Assembly: GCA_020746105.1 (NCBI GenBank)
Contig: CM036617.1
Location: 149,362,578-149,426,577 of the forward strand
Origin: Trogon surrucura
Taxonomy: Eukaryota > Chordata > Aves > Trogoniformes > Trogonidae
Reading direction: 5' to 3'
DNA: 64,000 bases
Part shown: piece by piece, positions 25,301 to 37,639 of the stretch
How positions within the stretch are numbered: the first letter of the stretch is position 1
Layout of the letters: every line of letters starts with the position of its first letter
Made by a program: the position numbers and the translations under genes
The notes under the pieces: model-generated
Told to the model about the DNA's origin: nothing
The model's input: the letters and a program-made list of their open reading frames with translations, nothing else
The model's database searches: none

Positions 25301-28300
25301 AAGCATGTAAAGATTAACTGCTAATTTAAATTATCCTCCGTGACAATTCAGAGCTCAGTGCAGGCTGCAAAGGAACTGGGTAAGCCCTTTGGTTAATCCA
25401 TAACAAGCTCCATGCTACCATGGCTACACTATTAACCATAACTCTGATATGAGTTGTAAAAGTATTTGTCACTCCTAGAACTTCTTCTAATGCTAAATAA
25501 TCTTATTTACTCTCATTTTTCACTCAAAGGATATTTTCACAATCCTTATTGGTGACAGAGTGGTTTTTTTTTTCCACTGGTGAAATTCTGGATAAGTTTA
25601 AGACTTTTAATATTTTTACATTCTGTTCCTTACCCTACCTCAGAGAGTGTAAAGATGATTTCCAGAGTGAAGTGTGAAATCTATTACTTCTACTTAAATA
25701 AGTAGAATGTAAAACTGTGTTAGGCAAAAAGAATCAAAAGTAAATAAGGAACATTTTTGTTTTTTTTCCTACCTGAAAGTTTATCTCTAAAATTTCACTA
25801 GGCTGGATCAATTCTTTTTTTTCTTGTTTTTTCTTTTCTTTTTTTTTTTTAAATTGGAAGCATTTCATTCTTCCTCTAAATGTAAATTCTTGCTATAGGG
25901 AGTCTGATTTTTCCACCACTATGTACAAAGTTAATTTTAGGTACCCTGGGAAAGCACCTTCAAAAGCAGAAAGCCTATAGTTTAAGGAGCTTACTCTTCC
26001 CTGAAAATTTGTTTTTTCAGCCTGCTGTTTTGTAACCAGATAATATTTATTTCACACAGGCTCTGTAACCTTTCTGGGTTTTTTCCAGATAATGCAAATA
26101 TCATTGATAGAAGTGTGATTTTTCAGGTAGTTCTCAATATACTTAACGGAGAAGTGATCTCACTGGACAGTTGAGCTGACATATTTGGCATATCCTGGAG
26201 CATTAACACTGTTTCTGCTTTAAATTTTACACATTATTAGTTACAGCAATATAATTTGATGGTAAGGAAAACGCTGATCACTGTGACCAACCTGGGAAGA
26301 GAGAAAGCTTCCTTATTTTTTTATTACTACCATTACTACCAGGATACAGATACAAATTAACTGAATGGGATTATGAGGCTACTTGCCATTTTGACATCTC
26401 AGGTACCTGATCATCCTTTATGCCAGTTATTTGGCTTCACATTGGAACATGATCTCTTCAGCCAGAAGTTCATATCTTGTTGGTTACTCTTCCAGAAGAT
26501 AAGCTGCACTCCTAGATATTACTAGGAAAGAGCTGCCTATCCACAAATTCTCAAGTCTATTGAAGAGCTTGAGAAAGTCGTGACCTACCCCCAGAGGACT
26601 ACAGAGATGTGGAAGCAAAGGAGGCAGAGGGGCAAAGAAGAAGAGTTGTCCATTGCTAATCTCAGACTTGTGTTTGCACTCTGTGCTGCATGTGCTGTTA
26701 CAAAGGCATGAGAAACGTTGTGGTTGAGGCCATGATTAACGCTCCAGAGATGATGAGCAAAGAGGCCATTGGAGCCATCTTTTGGTGCTAGGGGACTTAG
26801 CCTCTGCACCGAAGTTGGCTGCAAAGCTTCCAGAGTCTCCTTTAACAGACACCACATGCTTTCAGAAAGCTCAGGTACCATTTTCTCAATTACTTTGTCT
26901 AGCTATTAACGGAAACTGCCTGTATATGTGCAGAAGAAACTGGAGAGCTAACCTGTGTTGAAAGGTTTTGGGCTGATATAAGTGATTATGAATGTAAAAT
27001 ACCTGTTTCTTAAGGAATACAGCCATCCTGAATAATACTGAGAGTTCTTTATCTCCTATTGGAATCATAATGACCATATTTTTAAGAATTACGTCAATTT
27101 TTAAACATCATTCATCTCTAACTTATTTTAATTAAAATGTTCTCTGCCTAGTCCATATACATGCAAAAATGTAGTTTGCAGTTTGACAGGATATTATTGA
27201 ACAGTATGTGAATTGGTTTAAAAGTAACCAGATTTGAAGCATCCATCAGTCAGCAACAGTGCACTCATAGGTCACTGAAGCTGTCAATTTCAATCAACTC
27301 TGTAATTAAATACATCACCAATATAGATTTTGTGTAAGAATGTCACTTGTTCTTCAGATGTCTGCTACTAGGACAAATCGCACTTCAGTGTCTTTGAATG
27401 TGCCTTCTAAACATAGTTTTTTAAAACAGCATAACATCTCCATCCATCCCAATCCACTTTGCCAAATAGAAATCTGTTAACTAATAATTAGTCTAAACAC
27501 TGAATTAAAAGAAAATTTGTGTGTTTCCCTTTCTGTTTAAATGAACACTGTAGTGCTATAGTAGATATTTTATTGCTTCTCATTAAACTCTTCTGCTAGT
27601 ATTTGTTATGTAAAATAAAAAAGAAATACTAATATCTCATCAAAGAAAAGCAAAAAAATGTTCACATCATCTGTAATTAAAATTACATTGCTTCATGTTC
27701 AAAAATAAAAGAACAGGATCTTCAGACATGAGGAAATAAATCATTAATTCTAATTTTGCTATGGACAGAAACACCAGGCATTTTCAAATTAAAAAGGGGA
27801 AAAAAAGAAAAACCCATTTAGTGCTTTTGAGTGTCAGATTCTTCTATTATACTTGCCACTAGATTGGAAAAGTCTGAAACAAAGCTGAATTACCAAATAT
27901 ATATTGCCTGCCATTTGATTTAATCTTCAAATAAGCTCCAGGAAGCAGGTCCCTGGACAGTTAATCTTTAGTTTTGTAGCCCATGCACATTTTCAATAAG
28001 GTTACCAGGGAATTAGGCCCAGTAGGGAGGGGAAAGGCATATTGCCGTATTCTAAAGACAACTGTCAAGATTCTGCTAGCAAATTATAACTCCCTTAATA
28101 TGAAAAAACTTTATTAGCTGAGTCCCTGCTGCAACAAAACAGTAGTTGCTCAGAAGGGAAATGTTCTTCATATTTTTTTCCCCAGAATCACATAGTTGTC
28201 CAGTTTAAAATACCTGTAAATATTTGTAAATATCTTAGGTATACATTATTTTATTGTGCAATTCTGAAGCCTAGGAGGTGGCAAGGATGTTGCAACTGGG

Positions 28301-29309
28301 GATTCTGAGGGGAATGCTAACAAAATAGGAATGTCAGAGACTTACCACATGCAATAGCTAAGTTATGGAAGGCTAGTTTGCTGAACTCTTTAAACAGTAG
28401 CACATAGTTAACTGCGTTTGTGGGAAACTGGCACCCTTAATGGTTGCAGGCTGAACCAAGAGGAAGCTCTAGAAAAACTGAAATACATAAACAAAACCTG
28501 GGGTTTATCTCCTGCGTTGTGCATTTCTGTAGCAAGGGAAATAATTTAGGACTCTTTAGAATATTTAGGTCTACATTCCCAACACAAATGCAAATGATAG
28601 AGGCAAATTTTAAAACAAATACATTTTACAATAGAACATGAGACATCATGGCAAAATTCCAGCTAAAGTATCCCAATGTATAAGTCATATGGGGTAAATG
28701 CATAAGTCTAATAGAGTAGCAGGAATATAATAAATAAACAAGGGGAAAGGGAACAGAATAAATATGCTCTTAAGAGTAGTTTCAGGAAAATCTAGAGAAA
28801 GGCTGATAAGACCATTTTTAAAGAAGGATTGGAGTGCAGAAGAGACTAGAAGGGGATTGCAACAGAATGGAAGTTCAGTAGGTAATTTATGAGAGTAATT
28901 TTGATACTCGTTCTTCAAACAACTAAAGAAACTTTAATATCAAATTAAGGTTGGGGTAAGCGTGTTTCTCATTTAAAGGCAGCTATAGTCTATTAGCATT
29001 TTCTAAACTGGGAAGGTAAAGAAATCAAACAAAATCCAAACCCTCACCAAGAAATGTAAACAGTAAGTTCTTAGAACTCTTGGCAAATTCAGGGAAATAC
29101 AAGAAATAGAAGTTTGTGGATGAAGGAAAGATTTGTTTAATTCATAAATCAACATAAACAGTTGCTCTTAACTAAATAGTTTTGGTATTGCACAGCTGGT
29201 AATGTTTTGGCTGTGGTTGTTCTCTACAGACTCCTTTTATCTGTGGACTTGCTGCTTATACTTTTTACAATCCCATCAAAAATATCATCAGGTTCCTTTC
29301 AGTGCAAGG
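22345..29309. other. unique AT-rich sequence, no gene seen
   Basis: No recognisable gene. T-rich tracts occur at 22520-22534 and 25810-25852. A 99-codon frame at 24040-24339 opens only from TTG (first ATG at 24058) and has no family I recognise. A GC-richer patch at 26580-26890 carries a 98-codon minus-strand frame, also anonymous. The poly-pyrimidine-plus-AG at about 22515-22550 resembles a splice acceptor but has no partner exon I could support. Confidence 0.55.
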
Positions 29310-30010
29310 AAATTATTCCTCCCTTGTTTAAAATGACCACTCTCTCACATCAGGATAGCTAGGACAATGCCTCCTTTCTCATCCTCACTGACCTGTTACC
29401 TGCTCTTGAAGCAATGAACCACACTCTTCCTGAAACTGTTCTCTTTTAGCCTCAGTGACCCTCTTCTTTTGCGCTTTTCTTCCAATTTTTTTTTAATAAT
29501 TTCTACAGTATACTCCTTGGTAAGCCTTCCTTATCCTCTTCCAGTGTCCTACTGGGGGGCTTTTGTCCTCTGTCTACTTTTCTTCTCCATACTTTTCATC
29601 TCTGGGTAATCTCATATGCAAACAAAAGCTCAATGAAATGTAACACTGACCTCTAATCAATACCTGAGACAAGTCTCCATCTTCTTATGGACTCCATGCT
29701 CAGGCTACAAAGGACACACAAGAAAGGAGGAAGACGTGCATTTCAAAATATAGGAAGGATGAAGATAGGCTTCAAAGGAGTACCTTATTATCCTATATAA
29801 AGCTACCTCCTTATTAATCTTCATAGCCTTAAAACTGACTTTTTTGATGCCAAGACAACCTGATAAATGCCAGGTCCCAGCTGTGCTGAGACTGCTACTG
29901 CCTCCTTCTTTGTTTCTGTTCTTGAATTCAACCATTGCGTATTTTTTTTCTAAGTGTTTATATTATAAAATCCCTAGGGCAGGAAACATTTTATGTGTTT
30001 TGTGTCACAA
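29310..30010 (+). mobile_element. ancient L2/L3-like (CR1-clade) LINE remnant
   Basis: A strongly decayed plus-strand LINE of the L2/L3 type. Near 29384 it reads LTDLLPALEAMNHTLPETV, which follows the motif A pattern LLDLSAAFDTVNHSLL of that group; the first aspartate (29390-29392) is kept. Next come a C/T-rich stretch matching the inter-motif region (CCAGTGTCCTACTGGGGG near 29541; CTCTGGGTAATCTCATATGC near 29600). The expected YADD site has decayed into stops near 29635-29660. The element then skips to a 3' part with CTTAAAACTGACTTTTTTGA (about 29828), GGTCCCAGCTGTGCTGAGAC (about 29872) and a terminal AGGGCAGGAAACATTTT. Family assignment is from memory, and the ends are approximate. Confidence 0.6.
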
Positions 30011-30380
30011 ACAAGATCAGTAAAGCGAAATCCCAGGGTTTGACTGGATGGACCCAGCAACAGCAGTGCCTCACATAAACGAGGTGCAAACTCACCAACG
30101 GTCACTCACCGAGGAGACTAGGTCCTGTGCAGGTAAGCCCTCACTGGGGTAAGGGAATCACAGTGAAAAGGGTCAGCAAGGAGCTCTTTTGGGGGCTTTA
30201 TTGAAGTCGGGAAAGCAGCTCGCCTGTGTCAGGGGCTGGCAGCTCATGGAGCGGGCTACCAATGTGCTGTGAGCAGAACTGGCTGAACACCCACTATTGA
30301 TCAGGCCACCAAGCTATAAAAAGCCTCAGAGAGGGTAGCACAGGGTAAGAAAAAGTGGCAACAATCAGTGCTGTGCCCAG

Positions 30381-31528
30381 ATGGAGGTAAACAGGGGGTT
30401 CCTAGAGGGAGTCAGAATGGTGGACACTCGTTGCAAAGTCAAAGCTGCAGCCCTGACTGCAGGATCTGCACCACTGGCCCTGGTGGTGATCGATGACTTC
30501 ACTCAGATGGAGCTGCTCAAGGCTGAGGGTGCAGCCCAGATCTCAGCCTGTAGGAACTGCCTAGACCTTCCTCCTGGGAAGGGATGGGTAGCAAACTCAT
30601 CTGCAAAAGCTGTGTTCAGGTGGAAGACCTTCTGAAGCAGGTGACAGTGCTGTAGGAGACAGTCACAAGGCTATGTGACATCAGGGAGGCAGAAAAGGAG
30701 ATAGCTGGATCCAGGGGAATGCAGCAGTGGAATCACTGACTAGAGAGGTGAGCCAAAAGAGCCCAAAGTGCTTCCGCTGGCACAACCAAAGAGGGGAAAG
30801 ATAACAATGCTGCGGAATGGGAACTTGTGCAGTTAAGATGCAGGGGGAGGAAGAAACCTCCCTCAAAGCCTGAGATGCCTTCGCCAGAACCACTTCATGG
30901 CTCTGCAGAATGAAGAGAAAAAAAAAGACTGAAGTAGACTCCTCAGAGCAGGGAAAGGTGGCCAGGTTTGCTCCCAAAATAACAGGCTCATCCAAGAAAA
31001 AGCGGTGGGTAATAGTAGTGGGAGACTGAGGGATACTGAGGTACCCATTTGCTGACCTGACCCGCTATCTAGAGAGGTTTGCTACTTACTGGGGGCTAGG
31101 ATTAGAATAATAGAATCATAGAACAGTTCAGGGTGGAAAAGACCCTTGGGATCATCAAGTCCAACCATTAACCCTACACTACAAGTTCACCCCTAAACCA
31201 TATCACCCAACACCACAGCTAAGCGACACTTAAAGACATCCAGAGATGGCGACTCAACCATCTCCCTAGGCAATCTATTCCTTGAAGAATTTCTTCCTAA
31301 TGTCCAGTCTAAACTTGCCCTGTTGCAACTTGAAACCATTCCCCCTGGTTCTGTCCCTAATTACCTGTGAGATATTACTGAGAGGCTACCAAACCTGGTA
31401 CATCCCTCAGACTATTATCCATTGATATTGTTTCATGTGGACACCAGTGATGCAGCCAAAAGCAACCTAGAAACCATCAAGAGAGACTACAGAGACCTAG
31501 GAGATGCAGGGAAGGACTTGGGTGCCCT
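30381..31528 (+). pseudogene. CR1 ORF1 remnant (zinc-knuckle plus SGNH esterase)
   Basis: Decayed CR1 ORF1, an RNA-binding partner protein with a Cys-rich motif, a coiled coil and a GDSL/SGNH-type esterase. The ATG at 30381 opens an 84-codon frame with the first Cys pair (CRNC, residues 57-60). The frame shifts near 30590, and the second pair and coiled coil follow as ICKSCVQVEDLLKQVTVL before a TAG at 30653. The esterase starts as KKKRWVIVVGD, but the nucleophile position of the GDS motif is a TGA stop at 31027-31029. After the nested insertion it resumes as ITERLPNLVHPSDYYP and LFHVDTSD; active relatives have a GTND-like block there, so block III is altered too. Recognition is from motif order, so subfamily is uncertain. 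Confidence 0.8.
31106..31369 (-). mobile_element. CR1 LINE 3' fragment nested in an older CR1
   Basis: The plus strand reads the reverse complement of a CR1 tail: AATAATAGAATCATAGAAC, then AAAAGACCCTTGGGATCATC, GATGGCGACTCAACCATCTC, and CTTCCTAATGTCCAGTC. The copy is about 264 bp, 5'-truncated, as most CR1 insertions are. On its left the host ORF1 reads up to CTAGGATTAG and on its right it resumes with AGATATTACTGAGAGG, so the pre-insertion sequence can be inferred. No long target-site duplication is seen, which fits CR1. Confidence 0.93.
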
Positions 31529-31602
31529 GCCATGGCAGGGGGATTGGAACTAGATGATCATTGAGGTCTCTTCCAACTCATACCATTCTATGATTCTATG
31601 AC

Positions 31603-32355
31603 TACATCATACAGGGACTATGATGCCAGAGAATGCTGATAATGCACACAATTCAAGTGTTTTAACCATAAAAGAAGTTGTGCTTCCAGAGTAAAGAGGA
31701 GTGGAATCAGAAGAACAAACTTCATTGACTTTGGGCCTGTGCTACTGTCCCTGAAATATCCCTTTCCTTTTCCTTAGAAAAGACATACGTGTCTTCAAGA
31801 TCTGACACTTGGCAGAAAAGAGCATTGAAATTATAAGGGCAACATTAAGAAATTAGTTAGTTCCTCCTCCAAGGAGTAGATTTTCCTGGGCCAAGTGGAC
31901 ATATTACCTAAATCCACATTCACGTGGCCCCGAAGACTTAATTTTATCTATTCTTAGGCATGCTAAATACATTATTCTCTCTCAGTGCCCCAGAGAAAAA
32001 TGTGCGGGATTCAGACCATGGTAAATAGATTACTGAAGAGAGAAATTTAAAAATCCGTTTGACCAAATCATGAGAACTTAATCACTCCACAACCCAAGCA
32101 GAGAAATTTGAATAGTATTTCAGGCACATTAACCTCAAATAGCTGATTTGAGGGGGTTTTTTAGGTGGTCATCAGTAACAGGTGACTCAATTGTAATTTC
32201 TTGTGAATTACATTACACAGTTTAATATATTTCAAAGGAATCCTTCTATCATGACTATAACTCAGCATCTACATATGAGATTTTAAAAAAGGTAGCAGAC
32301 AAATATCAACACATCAGAATTTTCCCTGGAGTTTTGTTTATTTTTAAGAACCGGG
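31603..32355. other. unique AT-rich sequence between two CR1 copies
   Basis: No gene or repeat recognised. There are no long open frames. Confidence 0.55.
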
Positions 32356-32437
32356 TAGATCCTGCTTTGACAGGGGAGTTGGACTAGATGATCTTTCAAG
32401 GTCCCTTCCAATCCCTAACATTCTGTGATTCTGTGAT
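32356..32437 (+). mobile_element. CR1 LINE tail fragment (~80 bp)
   Basis: Only the extreme 3' end of a CR1: GATCCTGCTTTGACAGGGG, GTTGGACTAGATGATC, GGTCCCTTCCAATCC, then ATTCTGTGATTCTGTGAT. It is a severely 5'-truncated insertion of the CTGTGAT-tail type. Confidence 0.93.
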
Positions 32438-35400
32438 TTTACAGGGGTTGATCAAGGGTCACCTGTAGATAGAGGACACTTACAGAATGACGGACCTGAA
32501 ACATGTGAAACCATGTTTAATAACCAGTGTAGGCTCTATATGGGGATGAAAATGATGAATTTTGTTATCTAAGTACTGGACAGAAAACCTGCCTCTGGTC
32601 TTGGAGAAAGAAGCCCTGCTGCACTAGATGGCACTGTAATTTTTATTCCCAAACATGATTAATTTTTCTATGATATCATATAAGTAACCCAGTAATGGTA
32701 CTATGGGAGTATCTCCACAGACACTGGCAATTCTTCATTATTACAAATGCTTAAAAGGAAATTTTACCATTGATAGGTACCAAAGAGTGCGATATTGCCT
32801 TGGATGGGTGGCTGAACACAGGGAAAGAAATCTGGAGAAAAGCACAATCGGGAGATTCTTTACAGTTTCATTTAAAGCCTGTCATTTCCATTTTGCAGCA
32901 TGTATCACAATTTTTTAGATCTGTTTTCCTTCTGAATCAGCAACAACATTCTGGTGAGGCAGAGACTGATGAATCTCATACAATCGCTGACTTTCAGCAA
33001 AAGGTATCAATGTATTTGTGTAAGGATGCACCAAGAATGAGAGATTTCTGTAGGTAAGCTTTCAGCAATTGCTGGATGGCACCTGTGTTTCAACTCTGGT
33101 TCACATTCCTCTTCATATTATGTCTCTTATACAGTCAAAATATCATTTCTTCATTTATTTTATTCCACTTAAGTAAAAATTTATGAGGGAAATTAATTTT
33201 GTGTTACGGTTATGCTCCGCTTCTATAAAATTAAAATCCTTTTGTCTAATCTTGACTTTTTAAATCACAGATGATGGTTAACAATCCAAAATCCAATACA
33301 TCCTGACACAAAACATTACTTCAAATCCAAAAATTTCAATGGTCCATTCCAAAATTAGAATGCTTTTTTTTCCTCCACAATACCTCTACAAATTTACTGT
33401 ATTCCCACAGAACATTTCAATGTTGACAACATGACATTTTTTATTGGATCTGCTTCATGGTAAAAGATAATTCTATTTCCCCCCACTATGACAGTGGCAG
33501 TTTACACCTTGGAGAGTCAGCGAGTTCCCTCGAATGCATACAACTTTTGGGTATTGCAAAAATCCTTCTTAATGAAATGTTCTAGATAATTTATCTCCTG
33601 TAAGGTAACAAATTTTGCTTGAATATACCATCTTGAGCACTATAGTGCTTAACCACTCTTTTCCAATATTCCACTGTGATAAATAAAATGGGCAATGAGA
33701 TTTCCTATGACTCTCAAAGGTGAAATTCAGTCTTAGATTGGCAACCATAATAAATATCCATGATTCTTAGATCTGGTTAACTGACCAGCCAAACAAGAAA
33801 GTGCTGGGGTGTCAAGTCTCTTTAGTAAGAATGACTATAGGAGATGTAGTGTTGTGGACCACACACCACAGCTTTTTAATGCATGCTCCCCGCACAATAA
33901 GCGATGTTCACTTTTTTACGAAGGAGGACATGGCTTGAAATAAAATCTTCAAAGAAAAAAAAATTAAAGTTCTGGTGTTCCATCTACAAAAATGCTGATC
34001 TTACCGTGAATGCAGGCAACCTACAGTACATACCGTGGAAGAAGTATTACCTTCTATCTCTCCATACCAGAAGTGAATGGTCAGTATTTCAAGGGCCAAG
34101 GATGCCAGTTGGCACAGAGAATGTTCTTGTTCGTAGTGGTGATGTCTTCTCTGTGGACATTTCCTTTCAGAGAAGTGTTTTATTTCAGTCATGCCTAAAA
34201 GTAAATGACTCTTAGGCCAAATTTGGATTTTGTAGAAAGAACAAAATTTCTCTTCCAAATGTACTTGGAAACAACTTAAATCAAAATTAATCTGCTGAAG
34301 ACAAGTGCTACTGTCTTTCTTTTCATCCTTTCAGGGTAGCCATAAAAGGAAGTCATTGAGCTGCAGAGCATATCATCTGTTTCATTGAAATACAGAGAGA
34401 AAGAAAAGCAGATAAGAGGACAGGGAACAGGAAAGTTTGAGAAAGAATATGTGTTCCTCACAAACTCATGTCTGGGAGTGTCTGGCCTCCAGGAGATGTC
34501 TGCCAAAGAAAAGCCCTTGGAGTCAGGACATGGTTGACAAATAGAGCTGACATGGTCCTGGTTTCTAGCAGATATCCCAAGATCTATAAGGGCTTGTAGT
34601 TACTTTAAAAAACCTGCCTCCCTTAAATAGCATGACATCAGAGGGAAAATGAGGTAAAATTCAAGATTTTCTCAAGAAGTTAATACCAAAAACTCTCATG
34701 AAAAATAAAGTAAAAGATAAAAAACAATGCAGAAGCACCATTTAGCAAGGAATCTGTAGCAAAATTCAGATTTTTAATATAGATTGGCCATATCATATAT
34801 GTATAAAAAAGAAATATTAAGAATTAAAAAATAAAGTCAAAGTGTGATCTTACTGTGACATTTTCAAAAGACTCAATTTGATCTAGGCATTAAAATCCCA
34901 TTTTTTAATAGAAATTCAGGACTGGACTCAGCTAGACCTTTTAAAAAATCTTTCCTTCATTTTTTAACAACGTGAGGATAAATGAGAAGCTTATGGAATG
35001 CAAGACAAATGTGAAATAAACGGAAGTTTCTAGACATGGCAGGAATTGAAGGACTGAAACATTCAATAAGGGATTTATTTCTCTCAAAAATGTTCTTTGT
35101 TCCATGGGGCCCTGTTTTAACTTTTCAACCAAGGTTACTTATACTGTAGGTTTCATAAAAAAGTAGGTGATATGTTTCTTTAAGTATTCAGAACTTGCTG
35201 GAGATACAGGTGGATACTGTGTTCAGGCAGTCAAGTATCATTCATACAGTGATGTCCTGGACTGTCACCTGATCTGGAACAGAAGCCTTTAACTCCTATA
35301 CGTGGAGGTGTTACCAAAATTAAAACGTAGGAACTGCACCCATGATACTGGAAGTAGTTGAGGTAAGAGATGGTTTATCATTTGCTGCAAGATCCTAACA

Positions 35401-37639
35401 GGCAGAGATTATTAAGACATAATATAATATTACTACACACTTACTTCTGCTTGGAGCAGGCTGAGACTGTTTTGTCCATGGTGCAAGCTGAGTTGAAGCT
35501 GTTTACTGATTGTATTCAACGTAATGCATTCTGTCTCTCAGCAAAGCTTATTAGCTCGGCTCAACAGTATACATATATGTCTACACACCTCTTGGTTTGT
35601 GTTCAGCCTGCTCAGATCACAGGGAAACAGAGATCACACCTGGCTGAAAAATATTAGGTACATAGATAATGTATTAGGTATAAAAGAGATGTTATAAAAG
35701 AAGGATAAACAACATTATATTGAGAACAACATCTTCTGTTTTTCTCACCTCTTTCATAAGGACAAGAAACACACTAAAAAAACATTAGAGTTGATTTTGC
35801 TTATGATTTGAAGAATATCCAGTTTACAGATTATTAAATTAATGACAATCTGACCTTGAAAACACCTCTATCTGCTGAAAGAGCAACACTCCATCACCTG
35901 TTTTGATTCATTAATGTATCGTTTAAGTTGGTATGACACATGTTCAGCAGTTATAATTACATTATGGCCTCGCTATTACATCAGCTCTGCTCCAAGTGTC
36001 TGTCACCACAAGTCCAATTTTCAACACAGAGCAATCCAGTGCACTCTTTCCTTATTAGTGTCATCTTTAATGTAGCACAGAGTCTGAACCATTACTTGGC
36101 ACTGAGAGTTTAACAGCAATTAACCCCTGCTCTATCCCCAGGGACAAGTACATCAGCAACTTGCCAAAACACTGTAAACAAGCTGGCCAAGATCAATGCA
36201 AAACCATGCTGGCTGCAGAGCACCTACTGTATTAATTTAGGATTGATATAGAAAAAGAGAAAATAGTCTGCATGAAATTGACCTAAAAGAATGGTCCATA
36301 TAAGTTAGAAGATTTTCTTAAAGCTGAAAAGGAAAAATGCGAAATCCCTGTTCGCTTAGTTTACAAACGGGCATTCTTTTCTATCTTGGCTCTTGTATTA
36401 TGCTGATCACCAAAGGACTGCTAATTATGGCAGAGAATAAACGTTTATCACCTGTTAACCAGTTCAAAAGGGGTCAAGATTAATTGTTCTTAGGTGAGGA
36501 ATTAAATACATTTTAAATGTTATCAGGAAAGAAAATAACAGAAAGGGTGAAAATGCCAGTTTCTCCTTTTTTCTGGGTATTGAACAGGACAATGCATATC
36601 AAAACCTAAACCAAAGGTTAAGGTTCTTCCCCCACAGAAACAAAACAGGGCAAACCAAGGACTGTGAAAGTCCCTGCAGGTCCCTCTCACCATCTTCCCC
36701 TGTGGTGGGATGACATCTTTAACCACAGTCTAGTGGGATCACCAAGACTGTGACTGCAGAGCAGACATGGCGTTGGGCGGGATGGGTGCCACTAAGGACG
36801 GCCACCCCTCACGGATCTCTGTGCCACCGTGTCTGCACTGCTCCTCACTAGCAATCAGGTAGGCAGAAAGAACGGCAACTTTGTGCTGCATGATTAAACA
36901 GAACTACAAAGCAAAATGCCTCAGTTAGGACATACAGGTAAAATGTTTTGGAGATATTAGAGCAAACAGTACACGACTCAGATATACTTTATGTATATGT
37001 AACTGACTGAGGATGAAATATTTCTTCTTAGCAAGGGATGTTTACTGTTTTTTTGACACCACAATTTCCTCCATAAAGTTTTGATTTTGCCACAAACCAA
37101 TCTTCAACAAGAAAAAAAACAAACCACCAAACAAACAAAAGACCCAACTGTGTTTCCAAGTGGAAATTTGCCAACAAAGCCTTCTTGTTTAAAAATTTAA
37201 AAGACGTGTCAGCACAACTGTTTTAGCTGAAGATTTTCCAAATCGGATCATTTTTAAGAAAGACAATAAGAAGTAAAATTCTTCATTCATTCATCTCAGT
37301 ATCCCGCATATTAGTGAAAAACTTAGAGAATGTAAGAGTAGGTTTACCACTACTTCAGCTTGGGGTTAGATCATGGTTTTTAACGCTCATAGCTGGTAGA
37401 ATGGGCAACACGACCAGGTTGATATCTGCGAACAGAACCTGGGAGTCTGGTCCTAGGGGAGGTGGATTGTACTGCAGGACACCTCTCGTGACTGTCATTA
37501 GGTGGGATTTGGTTCTAAAATTTTTCATCTTTGGCTGGTTGGAAGGCTTCCTGGTGAGAGAAGATGGTGAGAGGAGGAAGAGCATGGTAACTGCAACTGA
37601 AATAATTTCAGTATCTGTCTCTAAACAAAAAAAAAAGAG
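32438..37639. other. unique AT-rich sequence, no gene proven
   Basis: No recognisable gene. A weak candidate exon (32899-33003) is listed separately. The stretch 35880-36260 is compositionally balanced, contains several ATTA/TAATTA-type cores and could be a regulatory conserved element, but nothing in a single sequence proves that. A short GC-richer patch lies at 36720-36870. Confidence 0.5.
32899..33003 (+). other. weak candidate protein-coding exon
   Basis: A 105-base open stretch preceded by TTTCCATTTTGCAG (acceptor-like) and followed by AAG then GTATCA (moderate donor). It would be a symmetric phase-0 exon of 35 codons. The predicted peptide is hydrophilic, starts HVSQFFRSVFLLNQQQ and goes on with HSGEAETDESHTIADFQQK. 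I recognise no protein family. The same frame is open on both sides (32770-33057), so the open stretch alone is weak evidence, and the site matches could be chance. Confidence 0.15.

Larger units (their letters stand above)
30050..31602 (+). mobile_element. CR1 LINE: 5' region and ORF1 joined to 3' tail, with nested insertion
   Basis: A plus-strand CR1 that keeps its 5' part: a GC-richer leader from about 30050, ORF1 from the ATG at 30381, and the esterase region up to about 31528. It then joins directly to a CR1 3' end (GCCATGGCAGGGGGATTGG, GGTCTCTTCCAAC, ATTCTATGATTCTATGA) closing at 31602. All of ORF2 is missing. A second CR1 tail in the opposite orientation sits inside at 31106-31369. The start is uncertain because the leader grades into older LINE sequence on its left. 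The junction near 31525-31530 shares a few bases (GCC) with both sides, which suggests a microhomology-type deletion. Confidence 0.8.
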
